Assembly (NCBI GenBank): GCA_017547165.1
Contig: JAFYQK010000010.1
Span: forward strand, 1-64,000
From: Bacteroidaceae bacterium
Lineage (GTDB): Bacteria > Bacteroidota > Bacteroidia > Bacteroidales > Bacteroidaceae
Reading direction: 5' to 3'
DNA: 64,000 bases
Shown here: positions 43,939 through 53,347 of the stretch, one piece after another
Position numbering within the stretch: the stretch's first letter is position 1
Layout: each line of letters begins with the position of its first letter
The notes under the pieces: model-generated
What the model was told of the DNA's origin: nothing
Seen by the model: only the letters and a program-made list of their open reading frames with translations
Databases searched by the model: none
Program-made: the position numbers and the translations under genes

Positions 43939-45559
43939 ACATTCCTATGCCATCAATGAAGGTGGTAGTTTCTTGTCCGTCGTCCACTCCTATCTCTCTG
44001 CTTATTATATTGTTTAGCCTCTTATTGAAGTTCTCCACAAGCTCAGAATTATTACCTTGGGGATGAGCCATATTTTCGCACTCATCAGAACCCGTGGCAT
44101 AGAGTTCGACATCATTGTTTTCATAAAGACTTTTAACATCCGTGGGAGTATTGAAGAGAAGTGGAGAGAAATAGCGTGCAAACTTATAATCCTGAGTAAT
44201 AATGCCACGCAAATAGCCTCGATTATTGAGATCGACCTTCATACTGATCTCTCCATTGGGTTGTGGTGTCACATCGGGATCATCATCGAGCATGGAAATC
44301 ATATCGTAAACGAAGAGAGCACCTTCTTGATTTCGCATTGGCGCATCAGTGTTTTGCATGGCTTCCATTAAGCTATAACCCTTTACACCTGCCTTGATAC
44401 GATTGGCATCAATGTCATTATTAGTCGCCATATCAACAAATGTCGGAGCAAGGTCCAAGTGCGAAGTAATGCTCTTGCAACTTCTACCTCCAACATAGTC
44501 TGGATGATAGATAATTAGTGGCACATGAATGTTGTTCTCGTAGATGTTTCCGCCCTTTCCTTTCATTTTATGCTCTCCCGCCATCTCTCCATGATCGGAG
44601 GTGTAAACAATGATTGTGTTATCCATCAATCCTAATTGTTCGATGTGATCGAGCAAACGGATCATCTGATTATCACAATCCTGGATGCAATTGAAATAAT
44701 AATCGCGGAAAGTGCGCCACTCAGTCTCATCCTTAGGAGACTCACCTGTTACAATATCCCATCCTTTTTGATATTGATAATGTGCCGATGGACGTCCTGC
44801 TTTATCCAAAGGTTCGTTCCACGAAGCAGGAACGGGCACAGAAGGATAGGTTTTCTTATAGACTGGTTCATCGGGAGCTGTAGCAGAACCGAAAGTACCA
44901 CCCTTTTCACTCTCACAGAAATACATGATGTCGTGAGGGTTGATAAAGTTTACCGCCAGAAAAAATGGTTGACCATTTGAGTTCTTCTTCATACCAATTG
45001 TAGAGAGCCACTCACATGCTCTATCGGCAATGGTGGCATCTGCATGATAACCTTCCCACACAGAACCATAGATATTACCCTCAGTCCAATCCTTGAAACC
45101 ATAATCCTCCAAAGACTCCTCGTGGCGAGAGATATGCCACTTGCCCTTGTAAGCAGCATAATATCCTGCCTCGGTCATCATATCGCCTACGGTCTTGATA
45201 TTTGTGTCCATATCGGGTTGAAAAACCAAATTGGTATTGTCAAGCATCTTGGTTTCTGTTATATGACGACCAGTATAAATAACCGAACGCGAAGAGGTTG
45301 AGACATTTGAGCAGGCATAATGTTTCTCAAACGAAGTGCCTATGCGACGCAAACGCTCGCGCGCTTCGTAATTGCTTTCCTGAGGGAAAGTAGGCATATA
45401 GGCCTCTTGGTCGGTTGTTATGAAGATGATATTGTAATTCTCCTCAGTTGAAGGTTCGTCATATCCACCTTCATCTTCCTTACAACCTGTAAACATCAAA
45501 CCTATGGGTATTGACAACAATAGCAAAAATTTACTTACACTCCAATAGTTTTTTTTCAT
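43928..45559 (-). CDS. Ser-type sulfatase lipoprotein, S1 family
   Basis: 543 residues with lipobox MFTGC (Cys26). IIFITTDQEAYMPTF holds the first metal Asp (50; Gln in place of the usual second Asp, seen in some subfamilies). The modification site is SNVSTSSRSVIYTGRHI: S87-T-S-S-R91, with Ser in place of the more common Pro or Ala at the third position. GKWHISRHEESLEDYGF, NFINPHDIMYF and YTSDHGEMAGEHKMKGKGG complete the S1 core. Substrate is unknown. Translationally coupled to its maturase (11-nt overlap) and expressed from the TATATTTG element at 45604-45611. Surface anchoring is likely for a lipoprotein in this phylum. Confidence 0.9.
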   Translation of the reverse strand: MKKNYWSVSKFLLLLSIPIGLMFTGCKEDEGGYDEPSTEENYNIIFITTDQEAYMPTFPQESNYEARERLRRIGTSFEKHYACSNVSTSSRSVIYTGRHITETKMLDNTNLVFQPDMDTNIKTVGDMMTEAGYYAAYKGKWHISRHEESLEDYGFKDWTEGNIYGSVWEGYHADATIADRACEWLSTIGMKKNSNGQPFFLAVNFINPHDIMYFCESEKGGTFGSATAPDEPVYKKTYPSVPVPASWNEPLDKAGRPSAHYQYQKGWDIVTGESPKDETEWRTFRDYYFNCIQDCDNQMIRLLDHIEQLGLMDNTIIVYTSDHGEMAGEHKMKGKGGNIYENNIHVPLIIYHPDYVGGRSCKSITSHLDLAPTFVDMATNNDIDANRIKAGVKGYSLMEAMQNTDAPMRNQEGALFVYDMISMLDDDPDVTPQPNGEISMKVDLNNRGYLRGIITQDYKFARYFSPLLFNTPTDVKSLYENNDVELYATGSDECENMAHPQGNNSELVENFNKRLNNIISREIGVDDGQETTTFIDGIGMYGK

Positions 45560-45603
45560 ATATCACAAGTACATTTTATAATAAGAAAAACTAACTCACA
45601 GCA

Positions 45604-45611
45604 CAAATATA
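45604..45611 (-). promoter_or_regulatory. -7 promoter element of the sulfatase/anSME operon
   Basis: CAAATATA on plus reads TATATTTG on minus, 45 nt before the sulfatase ATG. Confidence 0.65.
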
Positions 45612-45972
45612 TATATTTTTAAAAAAGAATCAACCTACACCAGTCTATACAATTACATCATTTTCTTTTTTTTAGTTACTTTTAACCAATTAGAATATCT
45701 TTTGGTATGGTGAGAGTATTAAAAAGAAGGAAAGGCAACTAAATAAGGACAAGAGAACTGAATGCAATAGGAAGACGAAAAAAAGAAAAATAAAGACAAG
45801 GAAGAAAAAAGAGGAGAATGGAGTTTCTGAGAGTCTATTATTATAGGTCATAGATTTACTAATGCTTGTCTAACTAATAAATTTCAATTAAGATAATGAA
45901 TACATAAGAGAATATACAAAAGCAACAATAAAGCATTTGGTGTCTTTTTATAAATTTAGATGAAGATATAAA
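45612..45972. other. intergenic, nothing recognised
   Basis: A/G-rich on the plus strand. No frame, repeat or promoter beyond those listed. Confidence 0.45.
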
Positions 45973-46007
45973 AAAGCGCGCAAGGAACAAATCCCTGTCG
46001 CGCTGAT
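45973..46007 (-). terminator. terminator of hisS
   Basis: On the minus strand AGCGCG (with inner AGGGA/TCCTT) CGCGCT is followed by TTTTTTA. It lies about 150 nt past the hisS stop, so the message has a long 3' end. Confidence 0.8.
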
Positions 46008-46152
46008 TTATAATCAATTACCTATAAGGCAAACAGCCTCACTATTAAGAACTAAACACCAAGCAATAGTATTGATTACTTACAATTAACTATGGAGTTT
46101 TTAGCGTCGCACATCATCCGTTAAACGCTCTTCCCCTAATCGTTTTAATCAG

Positions 46153-47514
46153 TTAACCGTTAATTTCTTCAATAAGTTCATCAGGAGTGACAAGCTTTTG
46201 CTCTCCGCTTACCATATCCTTAAGCATAACCTTACCCTCGGCCATCTCGGTTTCGCCTACGATAGCGACATAAGGAATTTGCTTGACATTGGCATATTGC
46301 ATCTGCTTCTTCATCTTAGAAGAGTCGGGATATATCTCAGCACGAATAGCTGCCTGGCGTGCCTTGGCAACAATGGGCAGGGAGTATTCCACCTCCGCCT
46401 GACCAAAGTTAACAAAGAGTAACTGGGTGGCGGTGCGGACCTGCTCTGGATAGAGATCAAGCTGGTTAAGCACGTCATAGATACGGTCGGCACCAAAGCT
46501 AATACCTACGCCACTCAAACCTGGCATACCGAAAATGCCTGTGAGATTATCATAACGACCACCACCGGTGATGCTGCCGATCTGCACATCCAATGCCTTT
46601 ACCTCGAAAATGCAACCAGTGTAGTAATTCAAACCACGAGCAAGGGTGAGATCAAGTTCGATAGGGTTGTTTAGCAGACAAATGTTCTTCAATGCAGAAA
46701 GCACAAACTCCACTTCCTCTACGCCCTTCAAGCCCATCTCGCTTTCTGCAAGGACTTCACGCATGATTTGAAGTTTTTCCTCGTTAGTACCACTAAGGTT
46801 GATTATGGGTTGTAGTTTGTTAACTCCTTCTTGAGGAATACCAGCGGCGAGCAACTCTTCGTTTACCTTGTCCAACCCAATCTTGTCTAACTTGTCGATA
46901 GCCACGGTGATATCCACAATCTTGTCGGCCTGACCAATGATATCAGCTATACCAGAGAGGATTTTGCGGTTGTTAATCTTAAGGCATACACGAATACCAA
47001 AACGTGTGAAGACAGTATCAACGATTTGCATCAACTCAACCTCATTCAAAAGAGAGTCGCTACCTACCACATCGGCATCGCACTGATAGAACTCACGATA
47101 GCGTCCTTTTTGGGGACGATCGGCACGCCATACGGGTTGAATTTGATAGCGACGGAATGGCATCTGCAACTCCTCGCGATGCTGAACAACATAACGAGCA
47201 AATGGTACGGTAAGATCATAGCGCAAACCCTTTTCTGATAATTGAGAGGTGAGTCTGCCCAAAGTATTATCGGTCCATTCATCAGCACTGATGTGCGAGC
47301 GGAAGTCGCCACTATTAAGGATTTTAAAAAGAAGTTTGTCTCCCTCTTCACCATACTTGCCCATTAAAGTTGAAAGGTTTTCCATAGCAGGTGTTTCTAT
47401 CTGCTGGAAACCATAAAGGGCATAAACCTGACGAATAGTATCAAAAATATAATTGCGTCGAGCCATTTCTACGGGTCCAAAATCTCTCGTTCCCTTTGGT
47501 ATGCTTGGTTTCAT
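46153..47514 (-). CDS. hisS: histidyl-tRNA synthetase
   Basis: 453 residues. Class II motif 1 region [20 protein letters not shown], motif 2 [20 protein letters not shown], the histidine-specific [17 protein letters not shown] (His A motif region) and motif 3 [15 protein letters not shown]. The C-terminal anticodon-binding domain begins about 350. It charges tRNA-His. Divergent from the zinc-hook gene, with -7 elements at 47546-47553 (this gene) and 47660-47667. Confidence 0.97.
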   Translation of the reverse strand: MKPSIPKGTRDFGPVEMARRNYIFDTIRQVYALYGFQQIETPAMENLSTLMGKYGEEGDKLLFKILNSGDFRSHISADEWTDNTLGRLTSQLSEKGLRYDLTVPFARYVVQHREELQMPFRRYQIQPVWRADRPQKGRYREFYQCDADVVGSDSLLNEVELMQIVDTVFTRFGIRVCLKINNRKILSGIADIIGQADKIVDITVAIDKLDKIGLDKVNEELLAAGIPQEGVNKLQPIINLSGTNEEKLQIMREVLAESEMGLKGVEEVEFVLSALKNICLLNNPIELDLTLARGLNYYTGCIFEVKALDVQIGSITGGGRYDNLTGIFGMPGLSGVGISFGADRIYDVLNQLDLYPEQVRTATQLLFVNFGQAEVEYSLPIVAKARQAAIRAEIYPDSSKMKKQMQYANVKQIPYVAIVGETEMAEGKVMLKDMVSGEQKLVTPDELIEEING

Positions 47515-47545
47515 ACTAAAAATATCGTTTATAATTTATTTCACG

Positions 47546-47553
47546 CAAAGGTA
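47546..47553 (-). promoter_or_regulatory. -7 promoter element of hisS
   Basis: CAAAGGTA on plus reads TACCTTTG on minus, 32 nt before the hisS start. Confidence 0.75.
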
Positions 47554-47659
47554 TACAATAATCCTTAAATTATACAGACTTCGGAAAGATTTATTTACAA
47601 AAAAGTTTTACACCTACCAAAATACAAGTCTCATTTTGGGCATTATTAAATTTATTATG

Positions 47660-47667
47660 TATCTTTG
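47660..47667 (+). promoter_or_regulatory. -7 promoter element of the zinc-hook operon
   Basis: TATCTTTG, exact consensus, 20 nt before the ATG at 47688. Confidence 0.75.
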
Positions 47668-47687
47668 CGAAAAAATAATACGCAGAG

Positions 47688-50210
47688 ATGACTCCCAACA
47701 ATTCGGACATTACAAGTGCACAGCATCAGCGCATGCGAGATTCTCTGGGATTGGCGCAGACAAGGCTCCAAAACATCGAAGAGACCATTAAGCGCTTGCG
47801 TTCGTTGCAAGACAAACTATATCGCCACCAGCAGTTGAATTCAGAACTTGACATCAACTCTAAAGAGCTCTTTATCCTGAACAAAGAGTATGCCACACTT
47901 TCAGACGAGGCCACAGAGATGGACAGGTTTGAAACCTTTGAAAGTATCATGGCTCCTTTCTTAAGGATGCAACTCTTGGAAACTGAGGCTGACGAAAACA
48001 GAAGAGCAGGTAATAATCTTGAACAAAAGATCAGAAACACAAGCAACGAGATAGAGGAACTGCGCAAACATTTCACACAAACTTATGAAAAGCTTGGCAT
48101 AGCAAAAAATCAGCATCAAGACATGTGCCACATAGTTGAGGAATGTTGTCAGCACGATGGAGCTTGCAATATTCTTCAAATATCATTAAATCGCATTGAG
48201 GTTGCTTTAAACAACGAGGAGGATCGCCTGCAAAACATAAAGGAGGAGCTAAGCTCTACTTGTCGTCATATAGAGGATTTGGAGAAAAATCTGGAAGACT
48301 TGGGTAGCAAACGCCATAATCTGGAAAGCTATGCAACAATGCTGGAGCACATAGAGCTTACTTTGGGTATGTTGCACCATCTGGAAGCCATGCGAGACAA
48401 TCTGAACAAAATTAACATTCAGTATGACAAGACTAATACCGAGACAATTAGAACGAATGAAGATTTGGCCAAAATCATCTCGCAACACAACGACGTAGAG
48501 CAACAGATTCAAACTCTTTTGGACGAGCAGGAAATTCATCGCAACAACATACGCGGCATGCAGAGCTATGATGTCCAGGAGAGGGTAATCAACCTGAAGA
48601 GTCGTGTACTCATGCTCAATGCGGCACAAAGTCTATGGAGACGCATCTCCACTGGATATGCAAGAATTGAGGAGAAAACTCAGTTAATAAATTCTCTTCG
48701 CTTAGAGATAGAACACGATCTTAAGGCAGAGCAAAACCTGACCACAACTGTTGCGAGCCTTAAACGACAGGCAGCCGACAAGGAATATTCTCTCAATATG
48801 AGCAAGAGCCAAAGTCTAATCAGTCTGAGGGCCGATTTGCGCGAAGGCACGGCGTGCTCTGTGTGTGGAGCAACACACCACCCCTATCATAGTGACACCA
48901 TGCAGGATCAGTACAAACTGATAAGTGATTTCAGGAGCGACTTTGAGACCCTATCTGGCGAATTACAAGGACTCGAAAGACAATTGTCTGCTCTGCACGA
49001 CAAGCTCACACAAAATTTAGGTCAGCAGATTGCCGAGCAGCAAAATTTGGACACCATAATCCTCCGTCAGGATGAAGACATAAGGGAATGGAAACTGTTT
49101 GCATCACTTGATCCTACATTTGCCGATTGTTCGGAGAGCATCGATAGCGATGCACGAATGGCAACAATACGTCAACTTCTTGATAATACTCAACGCGATC
49201 TGCAAGGCGCAGAAGCTACTCTTGGAAGCTTCAATTACCACACAACACAGATAACAAATCTTTCAGCAAAGATTACCGAACTTGAGAAAAAGAAGCACGA
49301 TATTGCTTTCCGCAAAAATGAAACGGATGCTTTGTGCCGCATTCTGGCAGCTCAATCTGCATCGCTGGACGAGGAACGCAAACTGGCACAAGAAAAATAT
49401 CATCAGCATTATGAACTGATGCAGAAAGAGATTACCATGCCTGAGTGGTACAAGATATGGCAAAATAATACTGATGGGCTTTACATTCAACTACAACAAA
49501 TGGCGAGCGACTGGAGGCAGATCAACAATGATATTGCTCAGACAGAAAAATCCATGACAGAGGCTCAGTTTAAGAGAGAGATGTTCTCTTATGCACAAAA
49601 AATATGTAAACAGAATCTGGAATTTATCCAGGAAGAATTGCGCATAAGAACAGCTTCTTACAATGAACTTCATGAAAGACGCCAACTTCTTTTGCCCAAT
49701 ATACCCACAAGCGAGGCCCTTGACAAATCACTAACAGCGTTGTACAATGCTTTAGATACTTATTTACAAAGTACAAAAGAATTGCACAACCATTCTCTAA
49801 AAGCTAAAGAACTTGAGGGTGCTTATGGCAATGTCAGAACCATGGGAGACATTCTCGACCATAAGGCCAGCGAGCAGCAAAACCTCGTAGACATGTGGAT
49901 AAGGACTTACAATGCCTCACACCCTCCCGTGCAATACGCCGAATTGAATGCTGTATTAACTCAAAATATCGATTGGAACGAAAAACGCAAGCGTATACGC
50001 GAAAACCGTTTGGCAACATCCCTTCAGCAGCAGAAGGTTAAGGCCATCCAATCTGAGATAATTGCTCTGGAAGTGGATACTGGCACCTTGAGTCAAAGTC
50101 AACTCACAGAAAAGCAAATTTCAACAGAACGTCAGATAGAGCAACAAGAGGAAAAACTCCGCGAAGTAACAATGCAGATAGCACGACTTCGAATAGATTT
50201 AGGCATTTAA
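47688..50210 (+). CDS. SbcC/Rad50-like zinc-hook coiled-coil protein without ATPase heads
   Basis: 840 residues, almost entirely coiled coil (heptad-rich, many Glu/Lys/Gln/Leu). Near the middle, at about 386-400, REGTACSVCGATHHPYHSDT is a zinc-hook motif (C-x-V-C-G..HHP) as in SbcC/Rad50, where two hooks join around one zinc ion. The flanking arms are antiparallel and of similar length. What is missing is notable: no N-terminal Walker A (SbcC has GPTGAGKST) and no C-terminal LSGGE signature or Walker B. The start is well supported by the promoter 20 nt upstream, so truncation of the N-terminus by annotation is unlikely. No sbcD nuclease gene is near. First gene of an operon with an AraC-type protein, DPP III and a HEAT-like repair protein. 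Function unknown; it could tether DNA or another head-bearing protein. Confidence 0.7.
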   Translation: MTPNNSDITSAQHQRMRDSLGLAQTRLQNIEETIKRLRSLQDKLYRHQQLNSELDINSKELFILNKEYATLSDEATEMDRFETFESIMAPFLRMQLLETEADENRRAGNNLEQKIRNTSNEIEELRKHFTQTYEKLGIAKNQHQDMCHIVEECCQHDGACNILQISLNRIEVALNNEEDRLQNIKEELSSTCRHIEDLEKNLEDLGSKRHNLESYATMLEHIELTLGMLHHLEAMRDNLNKINIQYDKTNTETIRTNEDLAKIISQHNDVEQQIQTLLDEQEIHRNNIRGMQSYDVQERVINLKSRVLMLNAAQSLWRRISTGYARIEEKTQLINSLRLEIEHDLKAEQNLTTTVASLKRQAADKEYSLNMSKSQSLISLRADLREGTACSVCGATHHPYHSDTMQDQYKLISDFRSDFETLSGELQGLERQLSALHDKLTQNLGQQIAEQQNLDTIILRQDEDIREWKLFASLDPTFADCSESIDSDARMATIRQLLDNTQRDLQGAEATLGSFNYHTTQITNLSAKITELEKKKHDIAFRKNETDALCRILAAQSASLDEERKLAQEKYHQHYELMQKEITMPEWYKIWQNNTDGLYIQLQQMASDWRQINNDIAQTEKSMTEAQFKREMFSYAQKICKQNLEFIQEELRIRTASYNELHERRQLLLPNIPTSEALDKSLTALYNALDTYLQSTKELHNHSLKAKELEGAYGNVRTMGDILDHKASEQQNLVDMWIRTYNASHPPVQYAELNAVLTQNIDWNEKRKRIRENRLATSLQQQKVKAIQSEIIALEVDTGTLSQSQLTEKQISTERQIEQQEEKLREVTMQIARLRIDLGI

Positions 50211-50253
50211 TTTTAGACACAAAAACTCAACAGAGTCTAATATACATAATATC

Positions 50254-50667
50254 ATGGCAAAATATAATATTACCGAGAAAAAAGAAAAGGATGTTACATA
50301 CATATCCACTCTGAGTACAACATTGGTAGAGAGCATCTACGAAAAGATTCTGCTCAAACTTATTGTAGAGAAAAAATATCGTGACCCAGGTTATTCCTCT
50401 GCAAAAATGGCAAAAGAGATTGGGCACAATGTGCGCTATATAAGTGCCGTGGTCCATTTACGCTATCGCGACAACTTCTCGCAACTCATCAATGACTTCC
50501 GCATCAAGGAAGCCATGTACATGATCACCGACAAGCACTTCGCAAAGATGACAATGGAGGAAATTGCCTTGGCTACTGGCTTTGCCAATAGACAAAGTTT
50601 CTATGCCGTTTTTTTCCGCAAGAACGGAATGACTCCATTGGAGTACCGCCAGCAGTTCAACCAATAA
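50254..50667 (+). CDS. single-domain AraC-type DNA-binding protein
   Basis: 137 residues. The C-terminal ~100 residues carry both helix-turn-helix motifs of the AraC family: YSSAKMAKEIGHNVRYISAV (first HTH, about 50-69) and MTMEEIALATGFANRQSFYA with VFFRKNGMTPLEYRQQF (second HTH, about 100-135). No ligand-binding cupin or receiver domain precedes them, only about 40 polar residues. Such short AraC proteins are frequent in Bacteroidota. It lies 43 nt behind the zinc-hook gene and 21 nt before the DPP III gene, so it is probably cotranscribed. Its targets are unknown; autoregulation of this operon is possible. Confidence 0.85.
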   Translation: MAKYNITEKKEKDVTYISTLSTTLVESIYEKILLKLIVEKKYRDPGYSSAKMAKEIGHNVRYISAVVHLRYRDNFSQLINDFRIKEAMYMITDKHFAKMTMEEIALATGFANRQSFYAVFFRKNGMTPLEYRQQFNQ

Positions 50668-50688
50668 TGACGAACAACATCGCTACTG

Positions 50689-52665
50689 ATGAATTATTCC
50701 AATACAGATAACACTGCCTTTCAGTACGCCGACATACGTTTCGCAGACATACAATTATTAAGATACAGAGTCCCTGAGTTTGAAAACCTCACTCTCACAC
50801 AAAAACTCTATGTCTATCATCTGTCAGAAGCGGCCCTGTGCGGACGCGACATCCTTTGGGACCAGAACTGTCGCCACAATATTGATGTGCGCCATCTGCT
50901 CGAAGATATTTTGTTGCACTCTGGCATAGAGCACCAAGGTGCCCAATGGCAGGCATTCCTCACATATATCCGCCAGGTGTGGTTTGCCAACGGAATCCAC
51001 CATCACTACAGCACTGACAAATTCACACCCAAATTCTCAGCCCAATGGTTGGAAGAGGCCTACAAAGCAATTCCCTCGCCTATTATGGACGAGAGTAGGG
51101 TCATGGAACTCATACACATCATCACCGATCCCACCATCATGCCCAAGCGCGTTTGTCAAAACGCCGAGGACCTTCTTCTGGCTTCAGCATGCAACTATTA
51201 TGCAGAGGGCATCAGGCAGGTCCTGGCAGAAGACTTCTATGCCAAGAAAAAGGCTTCAGCCATTGATGCCAACCGTCCGGTAATGTATGGTATGAATAGC
51301 AGATTGGAACTTGACGAAGAAGGTAACTTGAGGGAAAATACCTACTCTACACAGGGTCTCTATGCCTCCCATCTCAATCGCATCTGCTCGCATCTTGAAA
51401 AAGCCCAAGAATATGCGGAGAACCAGAAACAAAGGGACATCATCAACCTCCTGCTTCAGTTCTATCGCACTGGGTCATTGGAAACATTTGACCAATATAC
51501 AATTGCCTGGGTGGGTGAAACAGAGGGCAATATCGATTTCATCAACGGATTCACAGAAGTCTATGGCGACCCGCTCGGTTTAAAGGCTTCATGGGAGGGA
51601 TATGTCAACATTCTCGACAAGCAAGCAACCCGCCGTACAGAGGTTTTGAGCCAAAATGCTCAATGGTTTGAGGACAACAGTCCTGTTGACTCTCGCTTCA
51701 AGAAAAAGGAGTGCAAAGGTGTCACAGCTCGTGTGGTTCAGGCTGCTATGCTTGGTGGTGACCTCTATCCCAGTTCGGCCATCGGCATCAACCTGCCCAA
51801 CAGCAACTGGGTTCGTTCCGTACACGGAAGCAAAAGTGTGACCATAGGCAACTTGACAGAAGCCTATGACCAAGCAGCACAAGGTAATGGATTCCGTCAG
51901 GAGTTCATACGCGACAAAGAAACCTTGAAGATGGTAAACAAATATGCACACCAGTTGGACGATTTGCACACCGATCTTCACGAATGTCTTGGACATGGTT
52001 CAGGACAACTTCTACCAGGCGTGGATGCAGATGCTCTCGGCGTACATGGAAGCACCATCGAGGAAACACGAGCCGACCTCTTCGCCTTGTATTACATTGC
52101 CGATCAAAAAATGTACCAGCTGGGACTCACTCCCACACCCGATGCATGGCATAGCAACTACTATACCTACATGCTCAATGGTTTGATGACACAACTCGTT
52201 CGCATACAACCGGGATGCCAGATTGAGGAAGCCCACATGCGTAACCGAGCTCTCATCGCTCATTGGTGTTTGGAGCAATCCACCCATTGGGCAAACATCT
52301 TTGGTACCATCCCTGCAATGCAATTGGTCAAGCGCGAGGATAAGACCGAACTCTTAATACACGACTACCCCACCCTTCGACAATTCATAGGTCAACTTTT
52401 GGCAGAGATTCAGCGCATTAAGAGCGAAGGTGACACACTTGCGGCCAAGCATTTGGTAGAGAAATACGGAGTCGACATTGATGCTACTCTTCACACAGAA
52501 ATACTGGAGCGCTATCAGAAACTCGACCTCGCCCCCTACAAAGGTTTCATCAATCCCTGCTACTCTTTGCAGAAAGACCCCCAAGGCAATGTGGTTGATG
52601 TATTGATAAGTTATGACGAGAGTTTCGACTCCCAGATGTTGAGATATGGACAAGAATACGCATAA
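50689..52665 (+). CDS. dipeptidyl peptidase III (M49 family)
   Basis: 658 residues, somewhat shorter than eukaryotic DPP III. The M49 zinc motif HECLGH (HExxxH, His about 431 and 436) stands in LHTDLHECLGHGSGQLLPGV, and the third ligand Glu in STIEETRADLFALYYIAD about 25 residues on. GMNSRLELDEEGNLRE and FINGFTEVYGDPLGLKASWE are other conserved parts. There is no signal peptide at the N-terminus, so it acts in the cytosol and removes dipeptides from oligopeptides. Third gene of the zinc-hook operon. Confidence 0.93.
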   Translation: MNYSNTDNTAFQYADIRFADIQLLRYRVPEFENLTLTQKLYVYHLSEAALCGRDILWDQNCRHNIDVRHLLEDILLHSGIEHQGAQWQAFLTYIRQVWFANGIHHHYSTDKFTPKFSAQWLEEAYKAIPSPIMDESRVMELIHIITDPTIMPKRVCQNAEDLLLASACNYYAEGIRQVLAEDFYAKKKASAIDANRPVMYGMNSRLELDEEGNLRENTYSTQGLYASHLNRICSHLEKAQEYAENQKQRDIINLLLQFYRTGSLETFDQYTIAWVGETEGNIDFINGFTEVYGDPLGLKASWEGYVNILDKQATRRTEVLSQNAQWFEDNSPVDSRFKKKECKGVTARVVQAAMLGGDLYPSSAIGINLPNSNWVRSVHGSKSVTIGNLTEAYDQAAQGNGFRQEFIRDKETLKMVNKYAHQLDDLHTDLHECLGHGSGQLLPGVDADALGVHGSTIEETRADLFALYYIADQKMYQLGLTPTPDAWHSNYYTYMLNGLMTQLVRIQPGCQIEEAHMRNRALIAHWCLEQSTHWANIFGTIPAMQLVKREDKTELLIHDYPTLRQFIGQLLAEIQRIKSEGDTLAAKHLVEKYGVDIDATLHTEILERYQKLDLAPYKGFINPCYSLQKDPQGNVVDVLISYDESFDSQMLRYGQEYA

Positions 52666-52676
52666 AACCGTACAAC

Positions 52677-53249
52677 ATGGAAGAAACCATCCGTAATATA
52701 AAAAAGGAATTGCGTGCTAACATGAACGGCATTGCCTCCACCCAGATGCGCCGTGGTGGCATGCCTCACCATGTGGTATGGGGAATAGAGCTCCCACGCC
52801 TAAGAAATATAGCATCCGAGTTCTCTAAGGACCGCGCCTTGGGACAAAGGCTCTGGAATGAAAATGTGCGTGAAAGCCAGCTTCTTGGCATCCTGCTAAC
52901 CCCTGCCGACGAATTCTTGCCCGAAGTGGCAGATATCTGGGTAAACGAGGCAAGCACACCCGAGGCCGTATCCCTTCTCGCAATGGAACTCATCGCGCCA
53001 CAACTTTGGGCCACCGAGATCTCATTCCGCTGGATTGCAGGTCAGAACCCTTTGGCAGCACTATGCGGATGGCTCACAATCTGCCGCCTGCTCCGCCAGG
53101 GTGCCCAGCTTATGCCACGCTCCGAAGCAGAGCTGCGCGACCATGCTTTGGCACTAACCCAGAACTCTCCCTTGTATCTGCGCAAAGCCGCCATGCAGAC
53201 TATCGAAACGATAGATGATGATAGATTAACGAAGAGCAAACAAATATAA
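52677..53249 (+). CDS. HEAT-like DNA alkylation repair family protein (short form)
   Basis: 190 residues of helical repeats: IRNIKKELRANMNGIASTQM, HVVWGIELPRLRNIASEFSK, RESQLLGILLTPADEFLPEV and LYLRKAAMQTIETIDD. The spacing fits the ALK/AlkD-like HEAT superfamily, though it is shorter than AlkD (about 235) and the catalytic Asp/Trp/Arg set of AlkD is not obvious. It may bind DNA or protein rather than act as a glycosylase. It starts eleven bases after DPP III. Fourth gene of the zinc-hook operon. Confidence 0.7.
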   Translation: MEETIRNIKKELRANMNGIASTQMRRGGMPHHVVWGIELPRLRNIASEFSKDRALGQRLWNENVRESQLLGILLTPADEFLPEVADIWVNEASTPEAVSLLAMELIAPQLWATEISFRWIAGQNPLAALCGWLTICRLLRQGAQLMPRSEAELRDHALALTQNSPLYLRKAAMQTIETIDDDRLTKSKQI

Positions 53250-53250
53250 A

Positions 53251-53294
53251 AATAAGAAATAAGAGATAATAGATGAGCGATGAGAAATAAAAAA
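53251..53294. repeat. degenerate heptamer array before purA
   Basis: Seven-base steps AATAAGA, AATAAGA, GATAATA, GATGAGC, GATGAGA, AATAAAA. It resembles the other heptamer arrays in the window, with different unit sequence. Confidence 0.55.
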
Positions 53295-53347
53295 TCCTCT
53301 TATATACTCCAAAAACTATAAACTAAACAACAAAATACTATACAATT

